From positions 75,346,001 through 75,410,000 of the forward strand of contig NC_064838.1 of assembly GCF_024166365.1 (NCBI RefSeq): DNA of 64,000 nucleotides, in the 5' to 3' direction. Within the stretch, counting starts at the first letter, position 1; each line of letters starts with the position of its first letter. The translations under genes were made by a program, and so were the position numbers. The DNA comes from Elephas maximus indicus (Eukaryota > Chordata > Mammalia > Proboscidea > Elephantidae). Below the pieces are notes generated by a model, which saw only the letters and a program-made list of their open reading frames with translations, made no database searches and had not been told where the DNA came from. This document shows, one piece after another, positions 35,876 through 46,489 of this stretch.

Positions 35876-36229
35876 AAGGATGGAGGTAATTTAGGAGCAG
35901 CCTATGGAAACACTGATAAGTTATTATAGACCACAATATTAAAAATTAAAACATTATTGTCCCTTCCATTCTACAAAATTCTACTGCAGTCAATTGCAAT
36001 CCCATTAATCTGCCATTGGTTTTATGAAAAGAGAAAAAAAAACTGGGGTGATATATGTACTAAAGAGGCTACTTTAAAGTCCTTTAGGGATAAGAGAAAA
36101 ATCTAGTTTGATACTCAGAAAGCTTTAGAGATACATGTCCACCGACTACATAAAACTGACAATCCAACTGCAATCCCTAGAACCATCTAGGTACGTGGGT
36201 TTTCAATGGAGATGTTATATAGCCCAGAT

Positions 36230-36350
36230 AGAAATCAGAAAGAACTATCAGCTCCAGACTCCAGCTTCCTGGATTCAAAAACAGACTATATTACTCACTA
36301 ACTTCATGACCTCAAGGAAGTGAACAAGTCAATATGCTTAATAAATGCTA
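36230..36350 (+). mobile_element. Possible MIR relic
   Basis: CTGGATTCAAAAACAGACTA, ACTAACTTCATGACCTCAAG and ATGCTTAATAAATGCT resemble the MIR core order, but weakly. Confidence 0.35.
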
Positions 36351-36650
36351 ATTATTATTACGGTTGTTATTTTGAGATGAGTAGATCGATTATTGACAAA
36401 TCTACTTGGACAAAGAATAATTGTTCTTTATCTATGATATGAGTTTAAATGTTTACTTACTGAAAATTCTTCTGAATTATATTCTGATATACAATGATGC
36501 CTCTATAATAACAAAAATAATACAACTGAAAAGTAAGAAATTGATGTAAAGAAGAAAGACAAAAATAATAGAAAAAAAGGATAGAAAGAAATATATTATT
36601 GTTATGAATGACCATTTTGTAAGGAGAATTTACCAATACCTATCCAAGTG

Positions 36651-36810
36651 GATCCCTGATGGCACAGTGGATAAGAGCAATGGCTGCTAATCAAAAGTTT
36701 AGTAGTTCAAATCCACCAGCTGCCCCTTGGAAACACTTTGGGGCCATTCTACTCTGTCCCAAAGGGTTTCTGAGCTGGAATCAACTCGACGCCAGTGGGT
36801 TTGGTTTGGT
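36651..36810 (+). mobile_element. AfroSINE with exact 10 bp target-site duplication
   Basis: TATCCAAGTG occurs exactly at 36641-36650 and 36811-36820. Between them is a complete SINE: GATCCCTGATGGCACAGTGG head, AGTAGTTCAAATCCACCAGC B box, GCTGGAATCAACTCGACGCC tail, GGTTTGGTTTGGT end. Confidence 0.95.
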
Positions 36811-36933
36811 TATCCAAGTGTAAGATGTTCATTTCCTGTGATTCTGAAATTGTATTGCAAAAACTTATTCTACAGAACTACTTAAATCTATTGCTATATA
36901 TCTTGATCTGCATCTATATTGTTATAACCTGGC

Positions 36934-37087
36934 CCAGTTGCTGTCTAGTTGATTCCGACTAACAGCAACACTAAAGGACATAGTAGAACTGCCCCACAGG
37001 GCTTCCAAGGAGCGCCTGAAGGATTCGAACTGCCTATCTTTATGGTTAGCAGCCATAGGTCTTAACCACTACGCCACCAGGGTTACC
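36934..37087 (-). mobile_element. AfroSINE
   Basis: CAGTTGCTGTCTAGTTGATT tail, GAACTGCCCCACAGGGCTTC, GGATTCGAACTGCCTATC B box, TAACCACTACGCCACCAGGG head. Confidence 0.88.
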
Positions 37088-37334
37088 CTGATATAGTCAT
37101 AGATACGTACATCAACACAAAACATTCACTGAAGCAATGTACTAGCAGAAAATTGGGAATATGATAAATCTCCATATACTGACATGGAATGTTGCCAATA
37201 ATAAGTCGTTGATTAAAAATTTAATGTACAGTATATTTGCCTACATGATGCAATCTATGTATAAATTTATATTATTAAAATGCATTTATAAATACACAAA
37301 TGCAATATTTCTACATAAAAATGCAGATCTGGAC

Positions 37335-37455
37335 GGATAAATGACTTTTAGCTAATTACACAGCTAAAAAGTGTTCCAGAAGTCAAAATTAGAACCTGGT
37401 CTATGTTAACTCTAAGACCTTAGCTCTCTGTTCTGCCCTGAACCATGTCTCTTAT
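37335..37455 (-). mobile_element. MIR relic
   Basis: Antisense MIR core: AATTACACAGCTAAAAAGTG, AATTAGAACCTGGTC, TAGCTCTCTGTTCTGCCCTG. Confidence 0.5.
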
Positions 37456-37700
37456 CCCCAGCTCTGGGCCTTTGCTCATGCTTTCCTCCCTGCAGGGAAT
37501 AGCCTTTGTCTAGCTTTAAAACTTCATTACTTTGTTTTTCTTTCATGTCTCCCATTCTCAATAATTTATTTGTCATTATTTTAAATGTACGAGGCCTGCC
37601 CTTTATTTAAGGAAAGAGCCACATCTGACACTTCTTTTTATTGCTCAACTTTGCAGCATCTGCTGAGTTTTTAAAATATTTGTTGTCTGCTTAAATAATT
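37456..37700 (+). mobile_element. L2 relic
   Basis: GGGCCTTTGCTCATGCTTTC, CCTGCAGGGAATAGCC and later TTTATTGCTCAAC match the L2 3' region (GGGCCTTTGCACTTGCTGTTCCCTCTGCCTGGAA type). Confidence 0.5.
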
Positions 37701-38156
37701 AGGAAATAAGAGGGAACTGGACTGACAAAGAAAAAGAAAAATGTTAACTAAGATTGCCCCTTTCTTATTTGACCAGTCCTTTAAAAAATGTTCCTCATTG
37801 ACCCATTGTGGAAAGAGAAAAGGAATATCACAAAAGCAGCTGATGGTTGTAAGTCAGCACTGAGCTGGAAGTTTGGGGTATGGTTTGGTCCTTGGTTATG
37901 GCTGAAGCAGGTCTAGAAATACAAATGTTCACAGTCTATACCCGATAATTGTCATCATTGAGTCTGATTGACGGAGGAATAGTAGCCAGTCTCTGACATC
38001 AACTCCACTTTCAATCCTGGAGAAAGGGCTGACACCAGTATTCTCTATTCAGTTCACAGTTCGTTGCAGTTTCCTTTTGTTCTATACAATACCATGAATT
38101 GTATTGGTGCTCACTGCATCCTTAGTAATTGATTAGGAACTTTGAGAAATGTGAAG

Positions 38157-38358
38157 TCCTAGGTGATACAAACAGTTAATGACCTCAGCTGCAAGCCCAA
38201 AGGTTATAGGTTTGAATCTACCCAGAGGCACCTTGAAAGAAAGGCCTGGCAATCTACTTCTGAAAAATTAGCCATAGAAAACCCTACTGTTCACAATTCT
38301 ACTCTGACATATGTGGGGTCACCATGAGTCGGAATCTACTCCGTGGCATCTGGTCTAG
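38157..38358 (+). mobile_element. AfroSINE variant (dimer-like 'CCTAGGTGGTGCAAAC' type)
   Basis: CCTAGGTGATACAAACAGTT head, TAGGTTTGAATCTACCCAGA B box, AGAAAGGCCTGGCAATCTAC body, GGTCACCATGAGTCGGAATC tail. It ends immediately before direct repeat R1. Confidence 0.85.
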
Positions 38359-38363
38359 ACTGT

Positions 38364-38650
38364 TTGGCAAGTAATTGTCATTATGCTGAAAGCGTTATGA
38401 ATTTCCCCTGAAAATTATTCCATAAGAGATATGTGAGAAATAAAATTGCCCAACTTCCACTAGAATCCAGAGGTGTCTTTTAAAAATATAAGCCTGATTT
38501 ATAATTTAGGGTATTTACAATGAAGAAATTATAATACTCGTTTGCTTTATACCCTCCCTTGGTTTCCCATTGCCCTTAGAAATTCCTTGCCTTGTCCTAG
38601 AATTCTCTGGTTTACCTGGTTACTGCCCCTAACTCTCCAAACACAGCTTG
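38364..38650. repeat. Direct repeat R1 flanking the OR4C6-like gene
   Basis: Homologous by eye to 39666-39958, starting with TTGGCAAGTAATTGTCAT and including AAAAATATAAGCCTGATTTA and TTTAGGGTATTTACAAT. R2 begins only 11 bases after the receptor's stop codon. R1 therefore looks like the 3' flank of a second, lost receptor copy. Confidence 0.85.
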
Positions 38651-38749
38651 AGCCAAATAAATGCAGACAAATAGTCACTAATTATAAATGCTACGTTCCT
38701 TTTTTAGATTTTCCGACTCTCAGCCAGAGCTCATATCAGTACCTGGTAA

Positions 38750-39655
38750 ATGGGAAATCAAAACAACGTTACTGAATTCGTTCTTTTGGGTCTTATGAAA
38801 AACCCAGAGCTGAGAAAAATATTTTCTACTGTATTTCTAATCATGTATGTGACCACCATGTTGGGAAACCTACTCATTGTGGTAACTATGACTGCAAGTC
38901 AGAGTCTGAGGTCACCTATGTATTTTTTCCTTACTTACTTGTCCCTAACGGATGCCATCTTTTCTTCCGTCATCACCCCCAAGATGATTGTGGATTCCTT
39001 CTCTGAGAGTACTACCATCTCGCTCGAAGGCTGCATGACCCAGCTCTTTGCAGTACATTTCTTTGGTGGGGTGTCGATCATCCTTCTCATTGTGATGGCA
39101 TATGACCGCTATGTGGCCATCTGTAAGCCCCTGCACTACATGACTACCATGAGTCCTCGGGTGTGCTGCCTGCTGCTGGGAGGGGTCTGGGTGGGAGGAT
39201 TTTTGCATGCAATTACACAGCTCCTCTTCATGTACCAAATACCTTTCTGTGGTCCCAATGTCATTGATCACTTTATGTGTGATTTGTTTCAACTGCTGAC
39301 ATTGGCCTGCATGGACACCCGCATCCTGGGCTTCTTGGTCATCCTCAATAGTGGCGTGATGTGTGTGACCATCTTTCTTATCCTCATTGTCTCCTACATG
39401 ATCATCCTCTGCTCCTTGAAGTCTTGTAGCTCTGAAGGGCGACACAAAGCCCTGTCTACCTGTGGCTCCCACCTCACAGTGATCATCTTTTTCTTTGTGC
39501 CATGCATTTTCTTCTATGTAAGGCCTGTGGCCACTTATCCCATAGACAAGGCAATGGCTGTGTCGGATATCATCACACCCATGTTAAATCCCTTAATCTA
39601 CACCCTGAGGAATGCAGAGGTGAAAAATGCCATGAAGACACTTTGGATTCAATGA
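38750..39655 (+). CDS. Olfactory receptor 4C6-like, intact
   Basis: 301-residue class II odorant receptor starting at the ATG at 38750 ([10 protein letters not shown]), with sequon N6-V-T. Hallmarks are GN 39-40, PMYFF 56-60, C95/C177, [15 protein letters not shown] 116-130, SY 215-216, KALSTCGSH 233-241 and NPLIY 290-294. It is close to recalled human OR4C6 ([46 protein letters not shown]). TM7 is one residue short: [12 protein letters not shown] against [13 protein letters not shown] in the other genes. The C terminus ends soon after LWIQ, somewhat shorter than in human. A pyrimidine-rich stretch and AG (CTCTCAG at 38715-38721) lie about 28 bases upstream and fit the 3' splice site typical of OR coding exons. 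Odorant unknown. Confidence 0.93.
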   Translation: MGNQNNVTEFVLLGLMKNPELRKIFSTVFLIMYVTTMLGNLLIVVTMTASQSLRSPMYFFLTYLSLTDAIFSSVITPKMIVDSFSESTTISLEGCMTQLFAVHFFGGVSIILLIVMAYDRYVAICKPLHYMTTMSPRVCCLLLGGVWVGGFLHAITQLLFMYQIPFCGPNVIDHFMCDLFQLLTLACMDTRILGFLVILNSGVMCVTIFLILIVSYMIILCSLKSCSSEGRHKALSTCGSHLTVIIFFFVPCIFFYVRPVATYPIDKAMAVSDIITPMLNPLIYTLRNAEVKNAMKTLWIQ

Positions 39656-39665
39656 GAGACTTTAG

Positions 39666-39958
39666 TTGGCAAGTAATTGTCATCATGCTGTTAGCATTAT
39701 GAGTTTCCCAGTAAAGAGCATCATTTTCTCCAAGATGTGGGAGAAATAAAACTGCCCATGTTCCAGAAGAATCCAAAGATATCTTTTAAAAATATAAGTC
39801 TGATTTATCATTTAGGGTATTTACAATATAGAGATTATGATACTCTTTTCTTTTATACACTTCCTCCACTTCCCACTGCCTTTGGAAATTCCTTTCCTTG
39901 TTCTAGAATTTCCTGATTAATCTGATGACTGTCTCTGCCTTCCCAAGCACATTAAGAG
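39666..39958. repeat. Direct repeat R2, 3' flank of the OR4C6-like gene
   Basis: Partner of R1 (38364-38650) at an offset of about 1.3 kb. Its right part is L2 sequence present in both copies, so the L2 was there before the duplication. Confidence 0.85.
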
Positions 39959-40150
39959 CTCCCCGTCTCCTCTCCTCAGCCATGTTGGGTTTTTTTCACC
40001 TGTAGCTAGGCCTATCTAAGCCCTTTCTCACCACAGTGACTTTACATTTGCTGGGCTCTCTACCTGGAAACAAGCAGTCGTATTCTGTCTTACATTGGTA
40101 TCACTTCCCCTGAGAAGCCTTCCCCAGCGACTCTATTAAAAGAATCTTTC
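39850..40150 (+). mobile_element. L2 relic, left part
   Basis: TTTACATTTGCTGGGCTCTC, TACCTGGAAACAAGCAG and TGAGAAGCCTTCCCCAGCGA follow the L2 3' region order. The relic is interrupted by the L1 and resumes at 47515. Confidence 0.6.
40138..40150 (+). repeat. L1 target-site duplication, left copy
   Basis: AAAAGAATCTTTC, preceded by TT, so the nick site is TT/AAAA, the preferred L1 endonuclease target. Exact right copy at 47502-47514. Confidence 0.92.
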
Positions 40151-40158
40151 GATTCACT

Positions 40159-41198
40159 GGAGGCGGAGCCAAGATGGCGGACTAGGCAGACGCTACCTCG
40201 GATCCCTCTTACAACAAAGACACGGAAAAACAAGTGAATCGATCACATACATAACAATCTACGAACCCTGAACAACAAACACAGATTTAGAGACGGAGAA
40301 CGAACTAATACGGGGAAGCAGCGATTGTTTCCAGAGCCTGGAGCCAGCATACCAGTCAGGTACGGCACAAGCACAGAGACCTGCTCCACCCCCCTGAACT
40401 AACCCCGGGAGGGGGACTAGCCGGTTCCACGGGCGGCGTGGGACGCAGCCGTTAGGAGAAGTCCCCGGGAGGCAGTGACTGATCTTGGAGCAGAAAGAGT
40501 AGCATCCGAGCCGGGGAACCGTCCCACAGGGATTTGGACTGCACGCAGGTACGCCATAAACACGGAGAGTTGCTCCACCCCCTGAACTAACCCCGGGAAG
40601 GTGACCATCCGGGTCGCGCGGGCGGCGTGGGACGCAGCCGGTAGGAGAAGTCCCCGGGAGGCAGCGACTGGTATTGGAGCGGGGAGAACAGCGTTCCAGC
40701 CGGGACACTCGGTCGCGGCACAAGCACGGGGAGCTACTCCACCCATCTGAACTAACCCCGGGAGGGGGCCCACCTGGTTCACGGGGGCGGCACGGCCACG
40801 CGGCTGGAGGGACGAGAAGTCCCCGGGAGGCAGCGACTGATTTTGGAGTCGAGAGTGCACCGTCCCAGTAGGGGAGCCTTGACGCTGGGCGTGGGGCTGG
40901 AAGCGGAGGATCTGACCGTGACTCCAGCGGGCCAGACCCCCCGGGGGCAATCTCCACACAGACAGCACACATAGGCGACGCGCCCGCGGGAATCTCAGAT
41001 ATAAGAGTCATTCCAAGCAAGACAAGCAACTCTGGCTATATTCTGAGGTGCTACTCTCCTATCTCTCTGTTCCCTCCCCCACCCTCCCCAGGCGGCTTCA
41101 TTAACATCTGAATAGCCTGAGCCAGAGGGAGAACTCTGATAGGGATCTGACTGCAGTTTTTTTTTAGCGGATTTTCTGGAAAAACTAGTTTCCCAGTG
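40159..41198 (+). promoter_or_regulatory. L1 5' UTR / internal promoter
   Basis: GC- and CpG-rich ~1.04 kb in otherwise AT-rich DNA. AAGATGGCGG at 40171-40180 fits the YY1 motif found at the same place in human L1. The middle is built of tandem units (40315-40890). The last part before ORF1 holds a CCTCCCC-rich stretch (41071-41093) and a T-run (41157-41165). Promoter function is inferred from family knowledge and was not seen directly. Confidence 0.8.
40315..40890 (+). repeat. Tandem units in the L1 5' UTR
   Basis: The block GTCCCCGGGAGGCAG-GACTG recurs with starts near 40471, 40660 and 40829, and a diverged first start near 40315. The block CTGAACTAACCCCGGGA recurs at 40394, 40582 and 40747. 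Unit lengths are therefore about 156, 189, 169 and a partial. The arrangement resembles the monomer arrays of rodent L1 promoters but the sequence is different. Confidence 0.85.
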
Positions 41199-42215
41199 AT
41201 GGCTCGGAGACAACAATCCATATCAAACCACTTAAAGAAGCAGACCGTGACAGCTTCTCCAACTCCCCAAACAAAAGAATCAAAATCTTTCCCAAATGAA
41301 GATACAATTTTGGAATTATCAGATACAGAATATAAAAAACTAATTTACAGAATGCTTAATGATATCACAAATGAAATTAGGATATCTGCAGAAAAAGCCA
41401 AGGAACACACTGATAAAACTGTTGAAGAACTCAAAAAGATTATTCAAGAACATACTGGAAAAATTAATAAGTTGCAAGAATCCATAGAGAGACAACATGT
41501 AGAAATCCAAAAGATTAACAATAAAATAACAGAATTAGACAACACACTAGGAAGTCAGAGGAGCAGACTCGAGCAATTAGAATGCAGACTGGGACATCTG
41601 GAGGACCAGGGAATCAACACCAACATAGCTGAAAAAAAATCAGATAAAAGAATTAAAAAAAATGAAGAAACCCTAAGAATTATGTGGGACTCTATCAAGA
41701 AGGATAACCTGCGGGTGATTGGAGTCCCAGAACAGGGAGGGGGGACAGAAAACACAGAGAAAATAGTTGAAGAACTTCTGACAGTAAACTTCCCTGACAT
41801 CATGAAAGACGAAAGGATATCTATCCAAGATGCTCATCGAACCCCATTTAAGATTGATCCAAAAAGAAAAACACCAAGACATATTATCATCAAACTCACC
41901 AAAACCAAAGATAAACAGAAAATTTTAAAAGCAGCCAGGGAGAAAAGAAAGGTTTCCTTCAAGGGAGAATCAATAAGAATATGTTCTGACTACTCAGCAG
42001 AAACCATGCAGGCAAGAAGGGAATGGGACGACATATACAGAACACTGAAGGAGAAGAACTGCCAACCAAGGATCATATATCCAGCAAAACTCTCTCTGAA
42101 ATATGAAGGCGAAATTAAGATATTTACAGACAAACACAAGTTTAGAGAATTTGCAAAAACCAAACCAAAGCTACAAGAAATACTAAAGGATATTGTTTGG
42201 TCAGAGAACCAATAA
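41199..42215 (+). CDS. L1 ORF1p (RNA-binding chaperone)
   Basis: 338 residues from the ATG at 41199, the same length as recalled for human ORF1p. It binds L1 RNA as a trimer and acts as nucleic-acid chaperone in the cytoplasmic ribonucleoprotein. Visible order: a Ser/Thr/Lys-rich N terminus; a long heptad-rich coiled coil (about residues 45-150; KLQESIERQHVEIQKINNKI); an RRM-like part starting at LRVIGVPEQ; and the conserved C-terminal domain (SAETMQARREWDDIYRTLKE, QPRIIYPAKLSLKYEGEIKI). The C-terminal motifs AREKRKVSF and YPAKLS are intact. A GTG codon directly precedes the ATG; the ATG is chosen. No stop or frameshift is present. Confidence 0.95.
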   Translation: MARRQQSISNHLKKQTVTASPTPQTKESKSFPNEDTILELSDTEYKKLIYRMLNDITNEIRISAEKAKEHTDKTVEELKKIIQEHTGKINKLQESIERQHVEIQKINNKITELDNTLGSQRSRLEQLECRLGHLEDQGINTNIAEKKSDKRIKKNEETLRIMWDSIKKDNLRVIGVPEQGGGTENTEKIVEELLTVNFPDIMKDERISIQDAHRTPFKIDPKRKTPRHIIIKLTKTKDKQKILKAAREKRKVSFKGESIRICSDYSAETMQARREWDDIYRTLKEKNCQPRIIYPAKLSLKYEGEIKIFTDKHKFREFAKTKPKLQEILKDIVWSENQ

Positions 42216-42673
42216 TATCAGATATCAGCACAACACAAGGTCACAAAACAGAACGTCCTGATATCAACTCAAATAGGGAAATCACAAAAACAAACAAATT
42301 AAGATTAATTAAAAAAAAAATACACATAACAGGGAATCATGGAAGTCAATAGGTAAAAGATCACAATAATCAAAAAGAGGGACTAAATACAGGAGGCATT
42401 GAACTGCCATATGGAGAGTGATACAAGGCGATATAGAACAATACAAGTTAGGTTTTTACTTAGAAAAATAGGGGTATATAATGAGGTAACCACAAAAAGG
42501 TATAACAACTCTATAACTCAAGACAAAAACCAAGAAAAACGTAACGACTCAACTAACATAAAGTCAAACACTATGAAAGTGAGGATCTCACAATTTACTA
42601 AGAAAAACGCCTCAGCACAAAAAAGTATGTGGAAAAATGAAATTGTCAACAACACACATAAAAAGGCATCAAA
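42216..42673 (+). other. L1 inter-ORF spacer with a small ORF
   Basis: 458 bases separate the ORFs; the human L1 spacer is only about 60. The spacer is A-rich. It holds a frame from the ATG at 42411 to a TGA at 42675-42677 (88 codons; starts MESDTRRYRTIQVRFLLRKI, basic, Lys/Asn-rich). Its stop overlaps the ORF2 start as ATGA. The peptide matches nothing I recognise. The overlap could serve ORF2 translation by termination-reinitiation, but this is inference. Confidence 0.55.
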
Positions 42674-45600
42674 ATGACAGCACTAAAAACTTATTTATCT
42701 ATAATTACCCTGAATGTAAATGGACTAAATGCACCAATAAAGAGACAGAGAGTCACAGACTGGATAAAGAAACACGATCCATCTATATGCTGCCTACAAG
42801 AGACACACCTTAGACTTAGAGACACAAACAAACTAAAACTCAAAGGATGGAAAAAAGTATATCAAGCAAACAATAAGCAAAAAAGAAGAGGAGTAGCAAT
42901 ATTAATTTCTGACAAAATAGACTTTAGACTTAAATCCACCACAAAGGATAAAGAAGGACACTATATAATGATAAAAGGGACAATTGATCAGGAAGACATA
43001 ACCATATTAAATATTTACGCACCCAATGACAGGGCTGCAAGATATATAAATCAAATTTTAACAGAACTGAAAAGCGAGATAGATACCTCCACAATTATAG
43101 TAGGAGACTTCAACACACCCCTTTCGGAGAAGGACAGGACATCCAGTAAGAAGCTCAACAGAGACACGGAAGATCTAATTACAACAATCAACCAACTTGA
43201 CCTCATTGACTTATACAGAACTCTCCACCCAACTACTGCAAAATATACTTTTTTTTCTAGCGCACATGGAACATTCTCTAGAATAGACCACATATTAGGT
43301 CATAAAACAAACCTTTGCAGAGTCCAAAACATCGAAATATTACAAAGCATCTTCTCAGACCACAAGGCAATAAAACTAGAGATCAATAACAGAAGAACGA
43401 GGGAAAAGAAATCAAATACTTGGAAAATGAACAATACCCTCCTGAAAAAAGACTGGGTTATAGAAGACATCAAGGAGGGAATAAGGAAATTCATAGAAAG
43501 CAACGAGAATGAAAATACTTCCTATCAAAACCTCTGGGACACAGCAAAAGCAGTGCTCAGAGGCCAATTTATATCAATAAATGCACACATACAAAAAGAA
43601 GAAAGAGCCAAAATCAGAGAACTGTCCCTACAACTTGAACAAATAGAAAGTGAGCAACAAAAGAATCCATCAGGCACCAGAAGAAAACAAATAATAAAAA
43701 TTAGAGCTGAACTAAATGAATTAGAGAACAGAAAAACAATTGAAAGAATTAACAAAGCCAAAAGCTGGTTCTTTGAAAAAATTAACAAAATTGATAAACC
43801 ATTGGCTAGACTGACTAAAGAAATACAGGAAAGGAAACAAATAACCCGAATAAGAAATGAGAAGGACCACATCACAACAGAACCAAATGAAATTAAAAGA
43901 ATCATTTCAGATTATTATGAAAAATTGTACTCTAACAAATTTGCAAACCTAGAAGAAATGGATGAATTCCTTGAAAAACACTACCTACCTAAACTAACAC
44001 ATTCAGAAGCAGAACAACTAAATAGACCCATAACAAAAAAAGAGATTGAAACGGTAATCAAAAAACTCCCAACAAAAAAAAGTCCTGGCCCGGACGGCTT
44101 CACTGCAGAGTTCTACCAAATTTTCAGAGAAGAGTTAACACCACTACTACTAAAGGTATTCCAAAGCATAGAAAATGACGGAATACTACCCAACTCATTC
44201 TATGAAGCCACCATCTCCCTGATACCAAAACCAGGTAAAGACATTACAAAAAAAGAAAATTATAGACCTATATCCCTCATGAACATTGATGCAAAAATCC
44301 TCAACAAAATTCTAGCCAATAGAATCCAACAACACATCAAAAAAATAATTCACCCTGATCAAGTGGGATTTATACCAGGTATGCAAGGCTGGTTTAATAT
44401 CAGAAAAACCATTAATGTAATCCATCACATAAATAAAACAAAAGACAAAAACCACATGATCTTATCAATTGATGCAGAAAAGGCATTTGACAAAGTCCAA
44501 CACCCATTTATGATAAAAACTCTTACCAAAATAGGAATTGAAGGAAAATTCCTCAACATAATAAAGGGCATCTATGCAAAGCCAACAGCCAATATCACTC
44601 TAAATGGAGAGAACCTGAAAGCATTTCCCTTGAGAACGGGAACCAGACAAGGATGCCCTTTATCACCGCTCTTATTCAACATCGTGTTGGAAGTCTTAGC
44701 CAGGGCAATCAGGCTAGACAAAGAAATAAAAGGTATCCGGATTGGCAAGGAAGAAGTAAAGTTATCACTATTTGCAGATGACATGATTATATACACAGAA
44801 AACCCTAAGGAATCCTCCAGAAAACTACTGAAACTAATAGAAGAGTTTGGCAGAGTCTCAGGTTATAAAATAAACATACAAAAATCACTTGGATTCCTCT
44901 ACATCAACAAAAAGAACACCGAAGAGGAAATAACCAAATCAATACCATTCACGGTAGCCCCCAAGAAGATAAGATACTTAGGAATAAATCTTACCAAGGA
45001 TGTAAAAGACCTATACAAAGAAAACTACAAAGCTCTACTACAAGAAATTCAAAAGGACATACTTAAGTGGAAAAACATACCTTGCTCATGGATAGGAAGA
45101 CTTAACATAGTAAAAATGTCTATTCTACCAAAAGCCATCTATACATTTAACGCACTTCCGATCCAAATTCCAATGTCATATTTTAAGGGGATAGAGAAAC
45201 AAATCACCAATTTCATATGGAAGGGAAAGAAGCCCCGGATAAGCAAAGCACTACTGAAAAAGAAGAAGAAAGTGGGAGGCCTCACCTTACCTGACTTCAG
45301 AACCTATTATACAGCCACAGTAGTCAAAACAGCCTGGTATTGGTACAACAACAGACACATAGACCAATGGAACAGAATTGAGAACCCAGACATAGATCCA
45401 TCCACGTATGAGCAGCTGATATTTGACAAAGGACCAGTGTCAATTAACTGGGGAAAAGACAGCCTTTTTAACAAATGGTGCTGGCATAACTGGATATCCA
45501 TTTGCAAAAAAATGAAACAGGACCCATACCTCACACCATGCACAAAAACTAACTCCAAGTGGATCAAAGACCTAAACATAAAGACTAAAACGATAAAGAT

Positions 45601-46489
45601 CATGGAAGAAAAAATTGGGACAACCCTAGGAGCCCTAATACAAGGTATAAACAGAATACAAAACATTACCAAAAATGATGAAGAGAAACCCGATAACTGG
45701 GAGCTCCTAAAAATCAAACACCTATGCTCATCTAAAGACTTCACCAAAAGAGTAAAGAGACCACCTACAGATTGGGAAAGAATTTTCAGCTATGACATCT
45801 CCGACCAGCGCCTGATCTCTAAAATCTACATGATTCTGTCAAAACTCAACCACAAAAAGACAAACAACCCAATCAAGAAGTGGGCAAAGGATATGAACAC
45901 ACATTTCTCTAAAGAAGATATTCAGGCAGCCAACAGATACATGAGAAAATGCTCTCGATCATTAGCCATTAGAGAAATGCAAATTAAAACTACGATGAGA
46001 TTCCATCTCACACCAGCAAGGCTGGCATTAATCCAAAAAACACAAAATAATAAATGTTGGAGAGGCTGCAGAGAGATTGGAACTCTCATACACTGCTGGT
46101 GGGAATGTAAAATGGTACAACCACTTTGGAAATCTATCTGGCGTTATCTTAAACAGTTAGAAATAGAACTACCATACAACCCAGAAATCCCACTCCTCGG
46201 AATATACCCTAGAGATACAAGAGCCTTCATACAAACAGATATATGCACACCCATGTTTATTGCAGCTCTGTTTACAATAGCAAAAAGTTGGAAGCAACCA
46301 AGGTGTCCATCAACGGATGAATGGGTAAATAAATTGTGGTATATTCACACAATGGAATACTACGCATCGATAAAGAACAGTGACGAATCTCTGAAACATT
46401 TCATAACATGGAGGAACCTGGAAGGCATTATGCTGAGCAAAATGAGTCAGAGGCAAAAGGACAAATACTGTATAAGACCACTATTATAA
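42674..46489 (+). CDS. L1 ORF2p (endonuclease-reverse transcriptase)
   Basis: 1271 residues, complete. It nicks target DNA and reverse-transcribes the L1 RNA at the nick. The N-terminal APE-type endonuclease keeps N14, E43 (LQETHL), Y115, D145/N147 (GDFN), D205 (SRIDHIL) and D229-H230 (SDH), at the same numbers as in human ORF2p. The reverse transcriptase has [43 protein letters not shown] and the catalytic FADD at 700-703. The C-terminal Cys motif C-x3-C-x7-H-x4-C lies at C1128, C1132, H1140 and C1145. The start ATG at 42674 gives [19 protein letters not shown], matching the family N terminus. No stop or frameshift is present. It is expected to work in cis on its own RNA and may also move SINEs with A-tails. 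Confidence 0.96.
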   Translation: MTALKTYLSIITLNVNGLNAPIKRQRVTDWIKKHDPSICCLQETHLRLRDTNKLKLKGWKKVYQANNKQKRRGVAILISDKIDFRLKSTTKDKEGHYIMIKGTIDQEDITILNIYAPNDRAARYINQILTELKSEIDTSTIIVGDFNTPLSEKDRTSSKKLNRDTEDLITTINQLDLIDLYRTLHPTTAKYTFFSSAHGTFSRIDHILGHKTNLCRVQNIEILQSIFSDHKAIKLEINNRRTREKKSNTWKMNNTLLKKDWVIEDIKEGIRKFIESNENENTSYQNLWDTAKAVLRGQFISINAHIQKEERAKIRELSLQLEQIESEQQKNPSGTRRKQIIKIRAELNELENRKTIERINKAKSWFFEKINKIDKPLARLTKEIQERKQITRIRNEKDHITTEPNEIKRIISDYYEKLYSNKFANLEEMDEFLEKHYLPKLTHSEAEQLNRPITKKEIETVIKKLPTKKSPGPDGFTAEFYQIFREELTPLLLKVFQSIENDGILPNSFYEATISLIPKPGKDITKKENYRPISLMNIDAKILNKILANRIQQHIKKIIHPDQVGFIPGMQGWFNIRKTINVIHHINKTKDKNHMILSIDAEKAFDKVQHPFMIKTLTKIGIEGKFLNIIKGIYAKPTANITLNGENLKAFPLRTGTRQGCPLSPLLFNIVLEVLARAIRLDKEIKGIRIGKEEVKLSLFADDMIIYTENPKESSRKLLKLIEEFGRVSGYKINIQKSLGFLYINKKNTEEEITKSIPFTVAPKKIRYLGINLTKDVKDLYKENYKALLQEIQKDILKWKNIPCSWIGRLNIVKMSILPKAIYTFNALPIQIPMSYFKGIEKQITNFIWKGKKPRISKALLKKKKKVGGLTLPDFRTYYTATVVKTAWYWYNNRHIDQWNRIENPDIDPSTYEQLIFDKGPVSINWGKDSLFNKWCWHNWISICKKMKQDPYLTPCTKTNSKWIKDLNIKTKTIKIMEEKIGTTLGALIQGINRIQNITKNDEEKPDNWELLKIKHLCSSKDFTKRVKRPPTDWERIFSYDISDQRLISKIYMILSKLNHKKTNNPIKKWAKDMNTHFSKEDIQAANRYMRKCSRSLAIREMQIKTTMRFHLTPARLALIQKTQNNKCWRGCREIGTLIHCWWECKMVQPLWKSIWRYLKQLEIELPYNPEIPLLGIYPRDTRAFIQTDICTPMFIAALFTIAKSWKQPRCPSTDEWVNKLWYIHTMEYYASIKNSDESLKHFITWRNLEGIMLSKMSQRQKDKYCIRPLL

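Noticed and set aside
35637-35936. Long Thr/Ile/His-rich and Val/Met-rich frames on both strands
   Set aside because: Produced by a period-three low-complexity array, which keeps every frame open. Not a gene.
38945-39472. 175-codon antisense frame inside the OR4C6-like gene
   Set aside because: Shadow of the receptor gene. The plus-strand frame has all OR hallmarks and the antisense peptide has no family features.
41196-41198. GTG one codon before the L1 ORF1 ATG as start
   Set aside because: Nuclear mammalian translation starts at ATG. The ATG at 41199 gives the family length of 338 residues.
43525-43905. Antisense frames within L1 ORF2 (also 43051-43293, 45307-45747)
   Set aside because: Hydrophobic shadows of an A-rich coding strand; ORF2 explains the region.
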